Shown here piece after piece: positions 17,585 through 27,005 of a stretch of DNA of 64,000 bases. The stretch's first letter is position 1. Each line of letters starts with the position of its first letter. Source of the DNA: Billgrantia tianxiuensis (GTDB lineage: Bacteria; Pseudomonadota; Gammaproteobacteria; Pseudomonadales; Halomonadaceae); the NCBI RefSeq assembly GCF_009834345.1, contig NZ_CP035042.1, positions 1,426,001-1,490,000 on the forward strand, read 5' to 3'. Under the pieces are notes generated by a model. That model did not search any database and had not been told where the DNA came from. It saw nothing but the letters and a program-made list of their open reading frames with translations. The position numbers were made by a program, and so were the translations under genes.

Positions 17585-18541
17585 CTAGAGGAGTCCCTGC
17601 TGGCGCTGGTGGGCGACCAGTTCACGCAACATGGTCATCAGCGTTGCCGCCCCCGGGGAGGGGCGACGGCGTCGCAGGCTCACCAGGCCGAACGGCTGCA
17701 CGCTGAGCCGTTGATGGAACGGCAGGATGCGAAAGCGCGCCGGGGCGCACAGTAGATCGGCCACCTGGCGCGTGGTGGCCGTGATCGTGTCCGAGCGGTC
17801 GATCAGGGCCAGCGCCACCAGGATGTCGGTGGTGTCGACGACCTGTGCGGGCGGCTCGACGGCATAGTGGAGAAACAGTGCGTCGACCCGCTGGCGCATC
17901 AGCGCTCCCTGGGGCTGGAGCGCCCACGGATAGGCGGCCATGGCCTCCAGCGTCAGCGGATCGGCCCCCGAGAGCGGGTGGCCTTCGCGACACACGAAGC
18001 AGATCTCCTCCTCGCCGATCTCCTCGAACACGAACGGCTCGGAAGAGAAGCCGGCCGGTATCCGCGTGATGGCGAAATCGAGTTCCCCTTCCAGCAGCCG
18101 CGGCACCAGTCGCTTGCTGACGTCGACCTCGACGCTGACCTTGAGCCTGGGGTGAGTTCGATGCACCCGCTCGATGGCGCTGGCCAGCAGCGTCACCGCT
18201 GGCGCCATCACCGTGCCGATGGCCACCTTGCCGGCATTGCCCTCGAACAGGGCATTGAGTTCCTCGCCGGTGTTGTGGAGTTCCGAGAGCATGGCCTGGG
18301 CATGCCGGACCATGACCTCTCCGTACCAGTTCGGATCGAGCCCGCGCGGGTGACGATCAAACAGCTTGACGCCCAGTTGGGCCTCGACATCCCCCAGCAG
18401 CTTCGAGGCGGCCGGCTGGCTGATGCCCAGCTGTGCCGCGGCACGATGCAGGTTGCGCTGCTCGTCGAGGGCAAGAAAGAGCTGGAGATGGCGCAACTTT
18501 AGTCGTGCCTGCAGGAACCAGTCGTTGTCCAGAGTGCGCAT
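17585..18541 (-). CDS. LysR family regulator of the arabinose/galactose transporter (GbpR-like)
   Basis: 318 aa. N-terminal winged helix (residues about 14-75, with LQLFLALDEQRNLHRAAAQL then GISQPAASKLLGDVEAQLG) and a C-terminal effector domain. It resembles the GbpR type that controls sugar-binding protein genes. The ATG at 18541 has GGAGAGG upstream. It is divergent from the araF-like gene, and ATCAA-N8-TTGAT in the shared promoter is a candidate site. Likely role: activator of the ABC importer, and perhaps of the whole arabinose operon, in response to sugar. Confidence 0.88.
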   Translation of the reverse strand: MRTLDNDWFLQARLKLRHLQLFLALDEQRNLHRAAAQLGISQPAASKLLGDVEAQLGVKLFDRHPRGLDPNWYGEVMVRHAQAMLSELHNTGEELNALFEGNAGKVAIGTVMAPAVTLLASAIERVHRTHPRLKVSVEVDVSKRLVPRLLEGELDFAITRIPAGFSSEPFVFEEIGEEEICFVCREGHPLSGADPLTLEAMAAYPWALQPQGALMRQRVDALFLHYAVEPPAQVVDTTDILVALALIDRSDTITATTRQVADLLCAPARFRILPFHQRLSVQPFGLVSLRRRRPSPGAATLMTMLRELVAHQRQQGLL

Positions 18542-18561
18542 GGCGCCTCTCCGCTTCGTCT

Positions 18562-18579
18562 ATCAATAACGCTTTTGAT
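18562..18579. promoter_or_regulatory. Candidate LysR box between the LysR gene and the araF-like gene
   Basis: ATCAA-N8-TTGAT (18562-18566 with 18575-18579) has the form of a LysR-type T-N11-A box and lies 21 bp from the regulator start. Two more TTGAT/ATTGAT repeats follow at once (to about 18592), and the stretch is AT-rich compared with its surroundings. Confidence 0.5.
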
Positions 18580-18698
18580 ATTGATTTATTGATCTCTGCA
18601 TATTGGTTGGTTATGTCAGGGCTGTCTACTGTAGCGACGGTATCCGCGACGACTGCGTCGCTGCGACAACAACAACCCTCCGCAGCAGGAGACGACAC

Positions 18699-19691
18699 AT
18701 GCCAATCACAACCGCACTTTCCCGTTTGGCGCTGGGTGGCGCCTTGACGCTGGCAGCGCTGGGCGGTGCCCAGGCGCAGGACGACGTCCGTATCGGCTTC
18801 ATCGTAAAGAAGCCCGAGCAGGCCTGGTTCATCAACGAGCAGCGGGCCGCGACAGAGGTGGGCGAGGAGCTGGGCTTCCGCGTCGTCCGGCTGGGCGGCG
18901 AGGATGGCCAGGAGGTGCTCAGCGCCATCGACAACCTCTACTCCCAGGGTGCCCAGGGTTTCGTGATCTGTCCGCCCGACGTACGTTTGGGTTCGGCGGT
19001 CATGAATCGCGCCAACCAGTACGGCATGAAGGTGATCACGGTCGACGATCAATTCGTCGACGGCAGCGGCGAACCGCTCGAAGGCGTGCCGCACCTGGGG
19101 ATGTCCGGCTACAAGATCGGCCGGCAAGTCGGTGAGGCGCTGGCCGCCGAGATCGAGGCGCGCGGCTGGGATCCGCAGCAGGTGGCCGCGCTGCGCATCA
19201 CCAACAACGAATTACCCACCGCCCGGGAGCGCACCGACGGGGCCACCGACGTGCTGCTCGAGTGGGGCTTCCCGGAGGAGAACGTCTTCGATGCGCCCCA
19301 GCAGAACACCGATACCAACAGCGCCTTCTCGGCCGCTTCGCCGGTGCTCTCCCAGCGTGACGACTTCGAGCACTGGATCATCTACGCCCTCAACGAAGAG
19401 AGCGTGCTAGGCGGTGTGCGTGCCACCGAGCAGTACGGCCTCGGTGCCGACAATGTGATCGGCGTTGGCATCAACGGTTCCGGGGCGGCCTTCGCCGAGT
19501 TCTCGCGCAGCAATCCGACCGGCTTCCACGGCACCGTGGCGGTGAGCTCCACCCAGCACGGGCGCCAGACGGCGGAGAGCCTTTATCGCTGGATCACCGA
19601 AGGCGAGGAGCCTCCGGCCAATACCGAGACCACCGGTACCCTGATGACGCGTGACAACTGGCAGGACGTACGCGCCGAACTCGGGCTTTGA
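18699..19691 (+). CDS. araF: L-arabinose-type ABC transporter, periplasmic binding protein
   Basis: 330 aa. Signal peptide of residues 1-26 ends in AQA. The mature start [20 protein letters not shown] is typical of AraF, including Lys and Trp residues that contact the sugar in that family. The ATG at 18699 follows GCAGGAGA; an upstream in-frame GTG or ATG has no such site. It is the first gene of araFGH, followed at once by the arabinonate dehydratase and lactonase genes, so uptake and oxidative breakdown are in one operon. The ligand may be arabinose, galactose or both. Confidence 0.9.
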   Translation: MPITTALSRLALGGALTLAALGGAQAQDDVRIGFIVKKPEQAWFINEQRAATEVGEELGFRVVRLGGEDGQEVLSAIDNLYSQGAQGFVICPPDVRLGSAVMNRANQYGMKVITVDDQFVDGSGEPLEGVPHLGMSGYKIGRQVGEALAAEIEARGWDPQQVAALRITNNELPTARERTDGATDVLLEWGFPEENVFDAPQQNTDTNSAFSAASPVLSQRDDFEHWIIYALNEESVLGGVRATEQYGLGADNVIGVGINGSGAAFAEFSRSNPTGFHGTVAVSSTQHGRQTAESLYRWITEGEEPPANTETTGTLMTRDNWQDVRAELGL

Positions 19692-19723
19692 GCATGACGG
19701 ATCACGGTGACCGGGAGAGCGAC

Positions 19724-21217
19724 ATGACGGAACCCTATCTCCGCTTCGATGGCATCAGCGTTGTCTTCCCCGGCGTGCGCGCGCTGGACAAGGTCAGCTT
19801 CGGGGTTCATGCCGGACAGGTGCATGCCCTGATGGGCGAGAACGGCGCCGGCAAGTCGACGTTGCTCAAGGTGCTCAGCGGCGTCAACCGTGCCAGCGAG
19901 GGGGCGCTGTGGCTCGACGGCAAGAGGCATGTATTCGCCAATGCCCGCGAGGCGCTCGGCCAAGGCATTGCCATCATCTATCAGGAGCTGACGCTGGCGC
20001 CCAACATGTCGGTGGCCGAGAACCTGCTGCTCGGCCAACTGCCGGCCAGCCTCGGTTTCATCGACCGACGGCGGCTGCGTGTACGGGCAATGCGCATCCT
20101 CGAGGAACTCGGCGAAGGCGATATCCACCCCTCGACCAAGGTGCGTGAGCTCTCCATCGGCCAGCAGCAGATGATCGAGATCGGCCGTGCGCTGCTGCGC
20201 GATGCTCGCGTCATTGCCTTCGACGAGCCAACCAGCAGCCTGTCGGTGCAGGAGACGCGCCAGCTCGAACGCATCATTGCCCGGCTGCGCGACGAGGGGC
20301 GCGTGGTGCTCTACGTGACTCATCGCATGGACGAGGTGTTCGACATGTGCGATGCGGTCACCGTGTTCCGCGACGGCAAGCACATCCGTACCCACGACAG
20401 CCTCGATTCGCTCGATCACGACACCCTGGTCAGCGAGATGGTCGGCCGCGACATCGAGGATGTCTACGGCTATCGCGAGCGCCAGCAGGGCGAGGTGGTG
20501 CTGGAGATCGATGCCATCGAGGGCCGGGGGCTGAAAGCGCCGGTGAGCTTCGAAGTGAAGCGCGGCGAGGTGTTCGGCCTGTTCGGCCTGGTCGGTGCCG
20601 GGCGTAGCGAACTGATGCGGCTGGTGTGCGGCGCCGAGACTGCCCGGGCGGGCGAGGTGCGCTTCCAGGGGGTGGCGCGTCGCTTCGCGAGCACCGGCGA
20701 AGCCATTCGCCAGGGCATCGCCATGTGCCCCGAGGACCGAAAGTCCCAGGGCATCTTTCCGGTGGCCAGCGTAGCCGACAACCTCAATATCAGCTGCAGG
20801 CGCTTCTTCAAGCGCTGGGGGCTGCTACGTGATCCGCGACGCGAGCGCACCAACGCCGAGGAGTACATCAGGCGGCTTAGCATCAAGACGCCGGGACCGC
20901 GCACGCCCATCGGCACGCTCTCCGGCGGTAACCAGCAGAAGGTGATCCTGGCGCGCTGGCTGGCCGAGAAGATCGACCTGTTCGTGGTCGACGAGCCGAC
21001 CCGCGGCATCGACGTGGGCGCGCGTCGCGACATCTACTCCCTGCTCTACGACCTGGCCGAGCAGGGCAAGAGCGTCATCGTGATCTCCAGCGACCTGGCC
21101 GAAGTGAGTTCCATCTGCGACCGCATCGGCGTCATGCGCGACGGCGCCCTGGTCGAGGTCGTGCCGCGCCACGAGGCCACCCAGGAACGCCTGCTGGGGC
21201 TGGCCCTGCCCGCCTGA
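19724..21217 (+). CDS. araG: Sugar ABC transporter ATP-binding protein (two ATPase domains)
   Basis: 497 aa with duplicated ATPase domains, as in AraG/RbsA. Walker [10 protein letters not shown] is at residues 38-46, the first signature is [16 protein letters not shown] near residue 145, and the second domain keeps the LSGGNQQKV motif and the [11 protein letters not shown] segment. The start at 19724 has GGGAGA before it; in-frame TTG and ATG codons 30-36 bases upstream lack a good site. It powers import through the araH permease, which follows after 38 bp. Confidence 0.92.
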   Translation: MTEPYLRFDGISVVFPGVRALDKVSFGVHAGQVHALMGENGAGKSTLLKVLSGVNRASEGALWLDGKRHVFANAREALGQGIAIIYQELTLAPNMSVAENLLLGQLPASLGFIDRRRLRVRAMRILEELGEGDIHPSTKVRELSIGQQQMIEIGRALLRDARVIAFDEPTSSLSVQETRQLERIIARLRDEGRVVLYVTHRMDEVFDMCDAVTVFRDGKHIRTHDSLDSLDHDTLVSEMVGRDIEDVYGYRERQQGEVVLEIDAIEGRGLKAPVSFEVKRGEVFGLFGLVGAGRSELMRLVCGAETARAGEVRFQGVARRFASTGEAIRQGIAMCPEDRKSQGIFPVASVADNLNISCRRFFKRWGLLRDPRRERTNAEEYIRRLSIKTPGPRTPIGTLSGGNQQKVILARWLAEKIDLFVVDEPTRGIDVGARRDIYSLLYDLAEQGKSVIVISSDLAEVSSICDRIGVMRDGALVEVVPRHEATQERLLGLALPA

Positions 21218-21255
21218 CGACTCGCCCGACAACATCAACGACAGAGAGAGACGCC

Positions 21256-22265
21256 ATGACAACCCACAAATTTGCCGGGCGGGGCGGTAGCGTGGCTGCC
21301 GCTCCGCCGCGCCGGGGGCTGCCCAAGCCCCTGCGCACCCTGCTCGACACCTCCGGCCTGATCGCCATCTTCGTGATTCTGTTCGTGGCGCTGGCCGTGT
21401 TCATCCCGGGCTTTCTCACCGGGCGCAACATGGTGGGCCTGCTGCTCTCCATCACCCTGATCGGCACCATCGCCACCACCATGATGATGGTGCTGGCACT
21501 GGGCGAAGTCGATCTCTCGGTGGCGTCCATCGTCGCCTTTGCCGGCGTCGTCGCTGCCGTGGTCACCTCGACCTCCGGCAGCGTGGTGATCGGCGTGCTC
21601 GGCGGCGTGCTCGCCGGGGGGCGGTGGGGGCCTTCAACGGCTTCGTGGTGGCGAAGTTCGGCATCAACTCGTTGATCGCTACCCTCGCCGCCATGGAGTT
21701 CGTGCGCGGCCTGGCCTACATCACCTCCGGCGGCGACGCGGTGATGATCACCGTGCCCGAGTTCTTCGATCTCGGCAGCGCCTCCTTCCTCGGTCTGACC
21801 CTGCCGGTGTGGACCATGATCGCCTGCTTCGTGATCTTCGGTGTGCTGCTCAACATGACCGCCTTCGGGCGCAACGTGCTGGCCACCGGCGGCAACGCCG
21901 AGGCGGCAGCGCTGGCCGGGGTTAATGTGCGCCGGCTCAAGGTCATCGTCTTCGGCCTGCAGGGTGTGGTGGCGGGCATCGCCGGCGTGTTGCTCGCCTC
22001 GCGCATGGGGCTCGGCGATCCCAATACCTCGATGGGCCTGGAGTTGGCGGTGATCTCGGCCTGCGTGCTGGGCGGCGTGGCGCTTTCCGGCGGCGTGGCC
22101 ACCATCACCGGCGTGTTGGTGGGCGTGCTGATCATGGGTTGCGTGCAGAACGCCATGGGCCTGCTCAACGTGCCCACTTTCTATCAGTACCTGGTACGCG
22201 GCGCGATCCTGCTGCTGGCGGTGATGTTCGACCGCTGGAAGCAGACCCGACGTCAGCGTGCGTGA
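21256..22265 (+). CDS. araH: Sugar ABC transporter permease (AraH), interrupted by a one-base loss
   Basis: Two adjoining frames together give one AraH-like permease of about 336 aa. The first frame (from 21256) ends its good sequence at ...IGVLGGVLAGG; the second resumes at VGAFNGFVVAKFGINSLIATL. The shift falls in the G run at 21616-21621: one additional base there restores GVLAGGAVGAFNGF, the expected EAA-type loop of this family. Both halves are well conserved, so a sequencing indel is more likely than a dead gene. The protein forms the membrane channel for araF/araG. As read, translation would stop at 21675. Confidence 0.85.
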
Positions 22266-22289
22266 TCCTTCGGCTTCAGGAGACCTCGT

Positions 22290-24035
22290 ATGACCGACCG
22301 CAAGCGTCCCTTGCGCAGCGCCCAGTGGTTCGGCACCGCCGACAAGAACGGCTTCATGTACCGCAGCTGGATGAAGAACCAGGGCATTCCGGACCACGAG
22401 TTCCAGGGCAAGCCGATCATCGGCATCTGCAATACCTGGTCGGAGCTCACGCCCTGCAATGCGCACTTCCGCAAGCTGGCCGAACACGTCAAGAAGGGGG
22501 TGCTCGAAGCGGGCGGCTACCCGGTTGAGTTCCCTGTGTTCTCCAACGGCGAGTCGCTGTTGCGGCCCACGGCCATGTTCACCCGCAACCTGGCGAGCAT
22601 GGACGTGGAGGAGTCGATCCGCGGCAACCCGCTGGACGCGGTGGTGCTGCTGGTGGGCTGCGACAAGACCACGCCGGCGCTGCTGATGGGGGCGGCGAGC
22701 TGCGACATCCCCACTATCGTGGTCAGCGGTGGGCCGATGCTCAACGGCAAGCACGAGGGCCGCGATATCGGTTCGGGCACCGTGGTCTGGCAGCTCTCCG
22801 AGCAGGTCAAGGCGGGCAAGATCTCGATTCATGAGTTCATGGCCGCCGAGGCCGGCATGTCGCGTTCGGCGGGCACCTGCAACACCATGGGCACGGCCTC
22901 GACCATGGCCTGCATGGCGGAATCGCTGGGCACCTCGCTGCCGCACAACGCGGCAATCCCCGCGGTGGATTCCCGGCGCTACGTGCTGGCGCATCTCTCC
23001 GGCAATCGCATCGTCGAGATGGTCTGGGAGGACCTGCGCCTCTCCAAGGTACTGACGCGGGAGGCCTTCGAAAACGCCATTCGTACCAACGCCGCCATCG
23101 GTGGCTCGACCAATGCCGTGATCCATCTCAAGGCGATCGCCGGGCGCATCGGCGTCGAGCTCGACCTCGACGACTGGAGCCGAGTCGGCCGCGGCACGCC
23201 AACCATCGTCGACCTGCAGCCCTCGGGGCGCTTCCTGATGGAGGAGTTCTATTACGCCGGCGGCCTGCCCGCGGTGCTGCGCCGGCTGGGCGAGGCCGAG
23301 CGTCTGCCGCACAAGAATGCGCTGACGGTCAATGGCCGGACATTGTGGGACAACGTCAAGGACGCCCCGCTCTACAACGACGAGGTCATCCGCCCGCTGG
23401 ACAATCCCCTTCGCGAGGATGGCGGCATGTGCGTGCTGCGCGGCAACCTCGCCCCGCGCGGGGCGGTGCTCAAGCCCTCGGCGGCGAGCCCCGAGCTGAT
23501 GACCCATCGCGGCCGGGCGGTGGTGTTCGAGGATTTCGACGACTACAAGGCGCGCATCAACGACCCCGAGCTGGAGGTCGATGCCAGCAGCGTGCTGGTA
23601 ATGAAGAACTGCGGGCCACGCGGCTATCACGGCATGGCCGAGGTCGGCAACATGGGCCTGCCGGTGAAGCTGCTCGAACAGGGTGTGACCGACATGGTGC
23701 GCATCTCCGATGCGCGCATGAGCGGCACCGCCTACGGCACCGTGGTGCTGCACGTGGCTCCCGAGTCGGCCGCCGGCGGGCCGCTCGCCGCGGTGCGCAA
23801 CGGTGACTGGATCGAGCTCGACTGCGATGCCGGCACGCTGCACCTGGAGGTCGACGATGCCGAACTCGAGGCGCGTCTGGCCCAGCGCGACCCTACCGCC
23901 GAGTCGCGCCGGATCGCCAGCGACGGCGGCTATCGCCAGCTCTATATCGAGCGGGTGCTGCAGGCCGACGAGGGCTGCGACTTCGACTTCCTGCGCGGCT
24001 CGCGCGGGGCCGAAGTGCCAAGGCATTCCCATTGA
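22290..24035 (+). CDS. araC: L-arabinonate dehydratase (IlvD/Edd family)
   Basis: 581 aa, the size of rhizobial L-arabinonate dehydratase. The three cysteines that hold the Fe-S cluster are Cys56 (TPCN), Cys124 (GCDKTTP) and Cys197 ([11 protein letters not shown]). It dehydrates L-arabinonate (probably also D-fuconate/D-galactonate) to 2-keto-3-deoxy-L-arabonate. It starts behind CAGGAG, 25 bp after araH, and the lactonase gene starts 23 bp beyond its stop. It differs from the xylonate dehydratase at 47902, so the two pentonates have separate dehydratases. The symbol follows the Azospirillum pathway name and is not the AraC regulator. Confidence 0.88.
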   Translation: MTDRKRPLRSAQWFGTADKNGFMYRSWMKNQGIPDHEFQGKPIIGICNTWSELTPCNAHFRKLAEHVKKGVLEAGGYPVEFPVFSNGESLLRPTAMFTRNLASMDVEESIRGNPLDAVVLLVGCDKTTPALLMGAASCDIPTIVVSGGPMLNGKHEGRDIGSGTVVWQLSEQVKAGKISIHEFMAAEAGMSRSAGTCNTMGTASTMACMAESLGTSLPHNAAIPAVDSRRYVLAHLSGNRIVEMVWEDLRLSKVLTREAFENAIRTNAAIGGSTNAVIHLKAIAGRIGVELDLDDWSRVGRGTPTIVDLQPSGRFLMEEFYYAGGLPAVLRRLGEAERLPHKNALTVNGRTLWDNVKDAPLYNDEVIRPLDNPLREDGGMCVLRGNLAPRGAVLKPSAASPELMTHRGRAVVFEDFDDYKARINDPELEVDASSVLVMKNCGPRGYHGMAEVGNMGLPVKLLEQGVTDMVRISDARMSGTAYGTVVLHVAPESAAGGPLAAVRNGDWIELDCDAGTLHLEVDDAELEARLAQRDPTAESRRIASDGGYRQLYIERVLQADEGCDFDFLRGSRGAEVPRHSH

Positions 24036-24058
24036 GTCGGTTGGCAGGAGCGCGAAGC

Positions 24059-24949
24059 ATGGTCGAAGGGGCGGTGGTGCAATGCGTATGGCGGGGCAGG
24101 GCGCAGCTGGGCGAAGGCCCGCTGTGGTGTCCCGAGCGGGGCGAAGCCGGCCAACTGCTGTTCGTCGATATCATCCGGTGCAGCCTCTTTGTGCACGACA
24201 TCGCCGGCGGCACGACCCGCGGCTGGCCGCTCGAGGAAGCGTGCTGCTGGCTGGTGCCGCGTGCCGACGGCGACGGCTTCATCGCCGGGCTCGCCTCGCG
24301 GCTGGTGCACCTGCGCCTCGACGAGAATGGGCCGCACATTGTCGGCGACTGGGCCACCCCCGACGAGCCGGCGGGCAATCGCTTCAACGACGCGGCGGTG
24401 GACGCTCAAGGTCGGCTCTGGTTCGGTTCGATGAAGGAGGGCGAGAGCAAGAACGACGAGCCCGGACGTGGCTCTCTCTACTGCCTCGATGGCGCGGGCC
24501 TGCGCCGGGTCGACCGCGGCTATGGTGTGGCCAACGGGCCCGCCGTCAGCCCCGACGGCAGGACGCTCTACCACAGCGATACGGCGGCCGGCATCGTCTA
24601 TGCCTTCGATCTTGCCGACGATGGGACACTGGCCGGCAGGCGCGAGCATCTGCGTTTCCACGGTACCCAGGGCTACCCGGACGGCATGACCTGCGACGCC
24701 GAGGGCGGCCTGTGGGTCGCCCACTGGGGCGGCGGGCGGGTCAGCCGCTTCCTGCCCGACGGCACCCTGGACGAGACCCTGATCCTGCCCGCCTCGCGGG
24801 TAACCTCCTGCGCCTTCGGCGGGCTCGAGCTGGACCAGCTCTTCATCACCACCGCTGCCGATGGCCGCGATCAGGAGGCGCTGGCGGGCAGCTTGTTCCG
24901 CGTGGCCCTCGGGGTGCGGGGAGTGGCCTCGCCCATGTTCGTCGCCTAG
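24059..24949 (+). CDS. araB: SMP-30/gluconolactonase family L-arabinolactonase
   Basis: 296 aa six-bladed propeller. The metal residues lie in the usual places: the Glu of GEGPLWCPERGE near the start, the Asn of NRFNDAAVDAQGRLWFGSM near residue 115, and the Asp of GYPDGMTCDAEGGLWVAHWG near residue 205. It would open L-arabino- (or galacto-) lactone made by the dehydrogenase at 16626. A TTG frame start lies at 24032, but the ATG at 24059 has AGGAG eight bases before it. It ends directly against the convergent GntR gene. The symbol follows the Azospirillum usage. Confidence 0.85.
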   Translation: MVEGAVVQCVWRGRAQLGEGPLWCPERGEAGQLLFVDIIRCSLFVHDIAGGTTRGWPLEEACCWLVPRADGDGFIAGLASRLVHLRLDENGPHIVGDWATPDEPAGNRFNDAAVDAQGRLWFGSMKEGESKNDEPGRGSLYCLDGAGLRRVDRGYGVANGPAVSPDGRTLYHSDTAAGIVYAFDLADDGTLAGRREHLRFHGTQGYPDGMTCDAEGGLWVAHWGGGRVSRFLPDGTLDETLILPASRVTSCAFGGLELDQLFITTAADGRDQEALAGSLFRVALGVRGVASPMFVA

Positions 24950-25726
24950 TTAGTCCGTCATTTGGCTCAATTCCAGCCAGCTGCCCAATGTACCGTCGCC
25001 GGGCTCGATGCCCAGCGCGTCGGCGGTGCCCTGCAGTACCTCGCGGGCTGCCAGGAAGGCCTCGCGAGGCTGGCGGGCGCGAATCGCCTCCATCACCCGA
25101 CGATGACGCTCGAAGCTGGCCTCGGGGTCGACGGTACTGTCGTTGGAGATTTCCACCAGCAGATGGATCGATGGGCGCAGGATATGCGAGAGCTGCGCCC
25201 AGACGATGTTGTGGCTGGCCTTGAAGATGGCCACATGGAAGGCGACATCATAATCGCTGTAGCGTTGCTTCTCTTCGGCACTCTCGGCATGCAGGTGACG
25301 GCTCATGCCCTCCAGCGCCTCCTCGATGGCCACCAGGTCGAGGGCCTTGGCGCGCCGCGCGGCCGTCATTGCCACGTAGGGCTCGACGTCCAGGCGGAAG
25401 GCCAGAATCTCACGCTGGATGCGCGGGTTGGGCGAGGCATAGCGGGTCATCCAATCGGTCACCGAAGGATCGAGAATGTTCCACTCCTCGTAGTCGCGCA
25501 CCTTGGAGCCATGGCCCGAGATTCGCGCAATGATGCCGACATCGACCAACTGGCGCAGGTCACTCCTCACCGCCGAGCGGTTGATGGCGAACTGCTCGCA
25601 GAGGTCGATCTCCTTGGGCACGAAGTCGCCGGGCTGGTAGCGTCCGGAAAAGATGGCTTCGGCGAGGTACTCCACCACGCTGGGGCGGGCAGGCTTGGCG
25701 TTGCGCTTGGGTGGCTTGGCGGTCAT
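24950..25726 (-). CDS. GntR family regulator, FadR/FCD subfamily
   Basis: 258 aa. Winged helix at residues about 13-80 (SVVEYLAEAIFSGRYQPGD, then EIDLCEQFAINRSAVRSDLR) and a C-terminal FCD domain with spaced Asp/His residues for a metal and a sugar-acid ligand. It probably represses arabinose/galactose genes until a keto-deoxy acid or aldonate appears. A perfect palindrome lies 37-51 bp before its start and recurs at 16528-16540, indicating autoregulation and control of the divergent AraD1-like and dehydrogenase genes. Confidence 0.9.
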   Translation of the reverse strand: MTAKPPKRNAKPARPSVVEYLAEAIFSGRYQPGDFVPKEIDLCEQFAINRSAVRSDLRQLVDVGIIARISGHGSKVRDYEEWNILDPSVTDWMTRYASPNPRIQREILAFRLDVEPYVAMTAARRAKALDLVAIEEALEGMSRHLHAESAEEKQRYSDYDVAFHVAIFKASHNIVWAQLSHILRPSIHLLVEISNDSTVDPEASFERHRRVMEAIRARQPREAFLAAREVLQGTADALGIEPGDGTLGSWLELSQMTD

Positions 25727-25762
25727 GGCAGCTCATATCAATGATTTGCCACGAAAAGTGCC

Positions 25763-25777
25763 ATATGTTCAACATAT
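25763..25777. promoter_or_regulatory. Candidate GntR operator: 15-bp perfect palindrome
   Basis: ATATGTTCAACATAT is a perfect palindrome around a central C, 37 bp upstream of the GntR gene. Its 13-bp core recurs at 16528-16540. Recurrence at two promoters of one pathway, next to the regulator gene, is the reason for the call. Confidence 0.72.
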
Positions 25778-25853
25778 AGACAATGCGGCCTAGGTCGCAA
25801 CGACAGGGCGGGAGTGCCGCCTTGCCGTTGCGCAGGCACTTTTCGTACGAAGC

Positions 25854-27002
25854 CTAACGGCGATGGGCTCGCCACTGGCGTATGCCGAAGGTCCAGGGCG
25901 GCAGCTTGTCGGAACGGTCGACGCGGTTGACCAGCGCACCCAGCGCCGGCGTGGCGATGGTCACGCTGTCGCCGATATGGTGGGTGAAGCCCTGGCCCTC
26001 GCCATCGCGATCCTGGATCGGCGAGAACATGGTGCCAAGGAACAGCATGAAGCCGTCCGGGTACTGGTGGTGGGCGCCGACGGTCTGGCGCACCAGGTCC
26101 AGCGGATCGCGGCTGATCTCGCGCATGTCACTCTCGCCTTCGAGCAGGAAGCCGTCGTCCTCGCCCTCGATGCGCAGCGTCACGTGGGCCTGGCGCACGC
26201 TGTCCAGCGTGAAGCGTTCGTCGAACAGGCGGATGAACGGACCGATGGCGCAGGAGGCATTGTTGTCCTTGGCCTTGCCCAGCAGCAGGGCGCTGCGGCC
26301 CTCGATATCGCGCAGGTTGACGTCGTTGCCCAGCGTGGCGCCCTTGGCTTTTCCCTTGGCATCCACCGCCAGCACGATTTCCGGCTCGGGATTGTTCCAC
26401 TCTGAGGCCGGATGCAGGCCGACGCGGGCACCGAATCCCACCGACGAGAACGGCTGCGCCTTGGTGAACACCTCGGCGTCGGGGCCGAGGCCCACCTCCA
26501 TGTACTGGGACCAGGCGCCGCGCACCTGCAGCGCTGCCTTGAGTGCCATGGCCTCGTCGGAGCCCGGTGCGATGCGCGACAGGTCCTGGCCGATCATCTC
26601 GTTGAGCTCACTGCGCAGCTGGCTGGCCTTTGCCGCATCGCCGCCGGCCTGCTCCTCGATCACCCGCTCCAGCAGGCTCACGGCGAAGGTCACGCCGCAA
26701 GCCTTGATCGCCTGCACGTCGCAGGGGGCAAGCAGGTAAGGGGTGACTTGCGGTTCGGCCAGTGAGTTCTGCAGCAGGGGTGCCACCGGGCCCAGCGATT
26801 CGCCTTCGGCACGCCGCGCGAAGTCGGCGGCATCGTCGCGGTCGAGCAGGTCGGCCATGCAGTCGCACTGGGCGGAAATGTCGATCACCTCCCCCTGGCG
26901 CACCACCACCAGAGCCGGGCCCTCATCGCGCCATACGCGCCCCACCAGCAGAGCCTGCTCCACGTCCTGGGGAAGATAAGCGGTCGTCTTGTTGTCGTTC
27001 AC
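25854..27002 (-). CDS. xylX: FAH-family 2-keto-3-deoxypentonate dehydratase (XylX-like)
   Basis: 382 aa, similar in length and layout to the Caulobacter XylX 2-keto-3-deoxy-D-xylonate dehydratase. The C-terminal FAH fold has the metal acidic cluster EWNNPEPEIVLAVDAKGKAKG (part: NPEPEIVLAVD) near residue 210 and GDSVTIATPALGALVNRV at the end. It makes 2-oxoglutarate semialdehyde for the dehydrogenase encoded just upstream in the same operon. The start is GTG at 27002, three bases after that gene's stop. It probably serves both xylose and arabinose routes, since no DapA-type 2-keto-3-deoxyarabonate dehydratase was seen in the window. Confidence 0.82.
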   Translation of the reverse strand: MNDNKTTAYLPQDVEQALLVGRVWRDEGPALVVVRQGEVIDISAQCDCMADLLDRDDAADFARRAEGESLGPVAPLLQNSLAEPQVTPYLLAPCDVQAIKACGVTFAVSLLERVIEEQAGGDAAKASQLRSELNEMIGQDLSRIAPGSDEAMALKAALQVRGAWSQYMEVGLGPDAEVFTKAQPFSSVGFGARVGLHPASEWNNPEPEIVLAVDAKGKAKGATLGNDVNLRDIEGRSALLLGKAKDNNASCAIGPFIRLFDERFTLDSVRQAHVTLRIEGEDDGFLLEGESDMREISRDPLDLVRQTVGAHHQYPDGFMLFLGTMFSPIQDRDGEGQGFTHHIGDSVTIATPALGALVNRVDRSDKLPPWTFGIRQWRAHRR

Positions 27003-27005
27003 GTC

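Noticed and set aside
21132..24032. Minus-strand open frame of 966 codons opposite araH and the arabinonate dehydratase gene
   Set aside because: It is rich in His, Arg, Ala and Gly in the way of antisense frames in GC-rich DNA, shows no family sequence, and lies opposite well-supported genes. Other long antisense frames (51898-54396, 2763-4931, 7721-9397) were rejected for the same reason.
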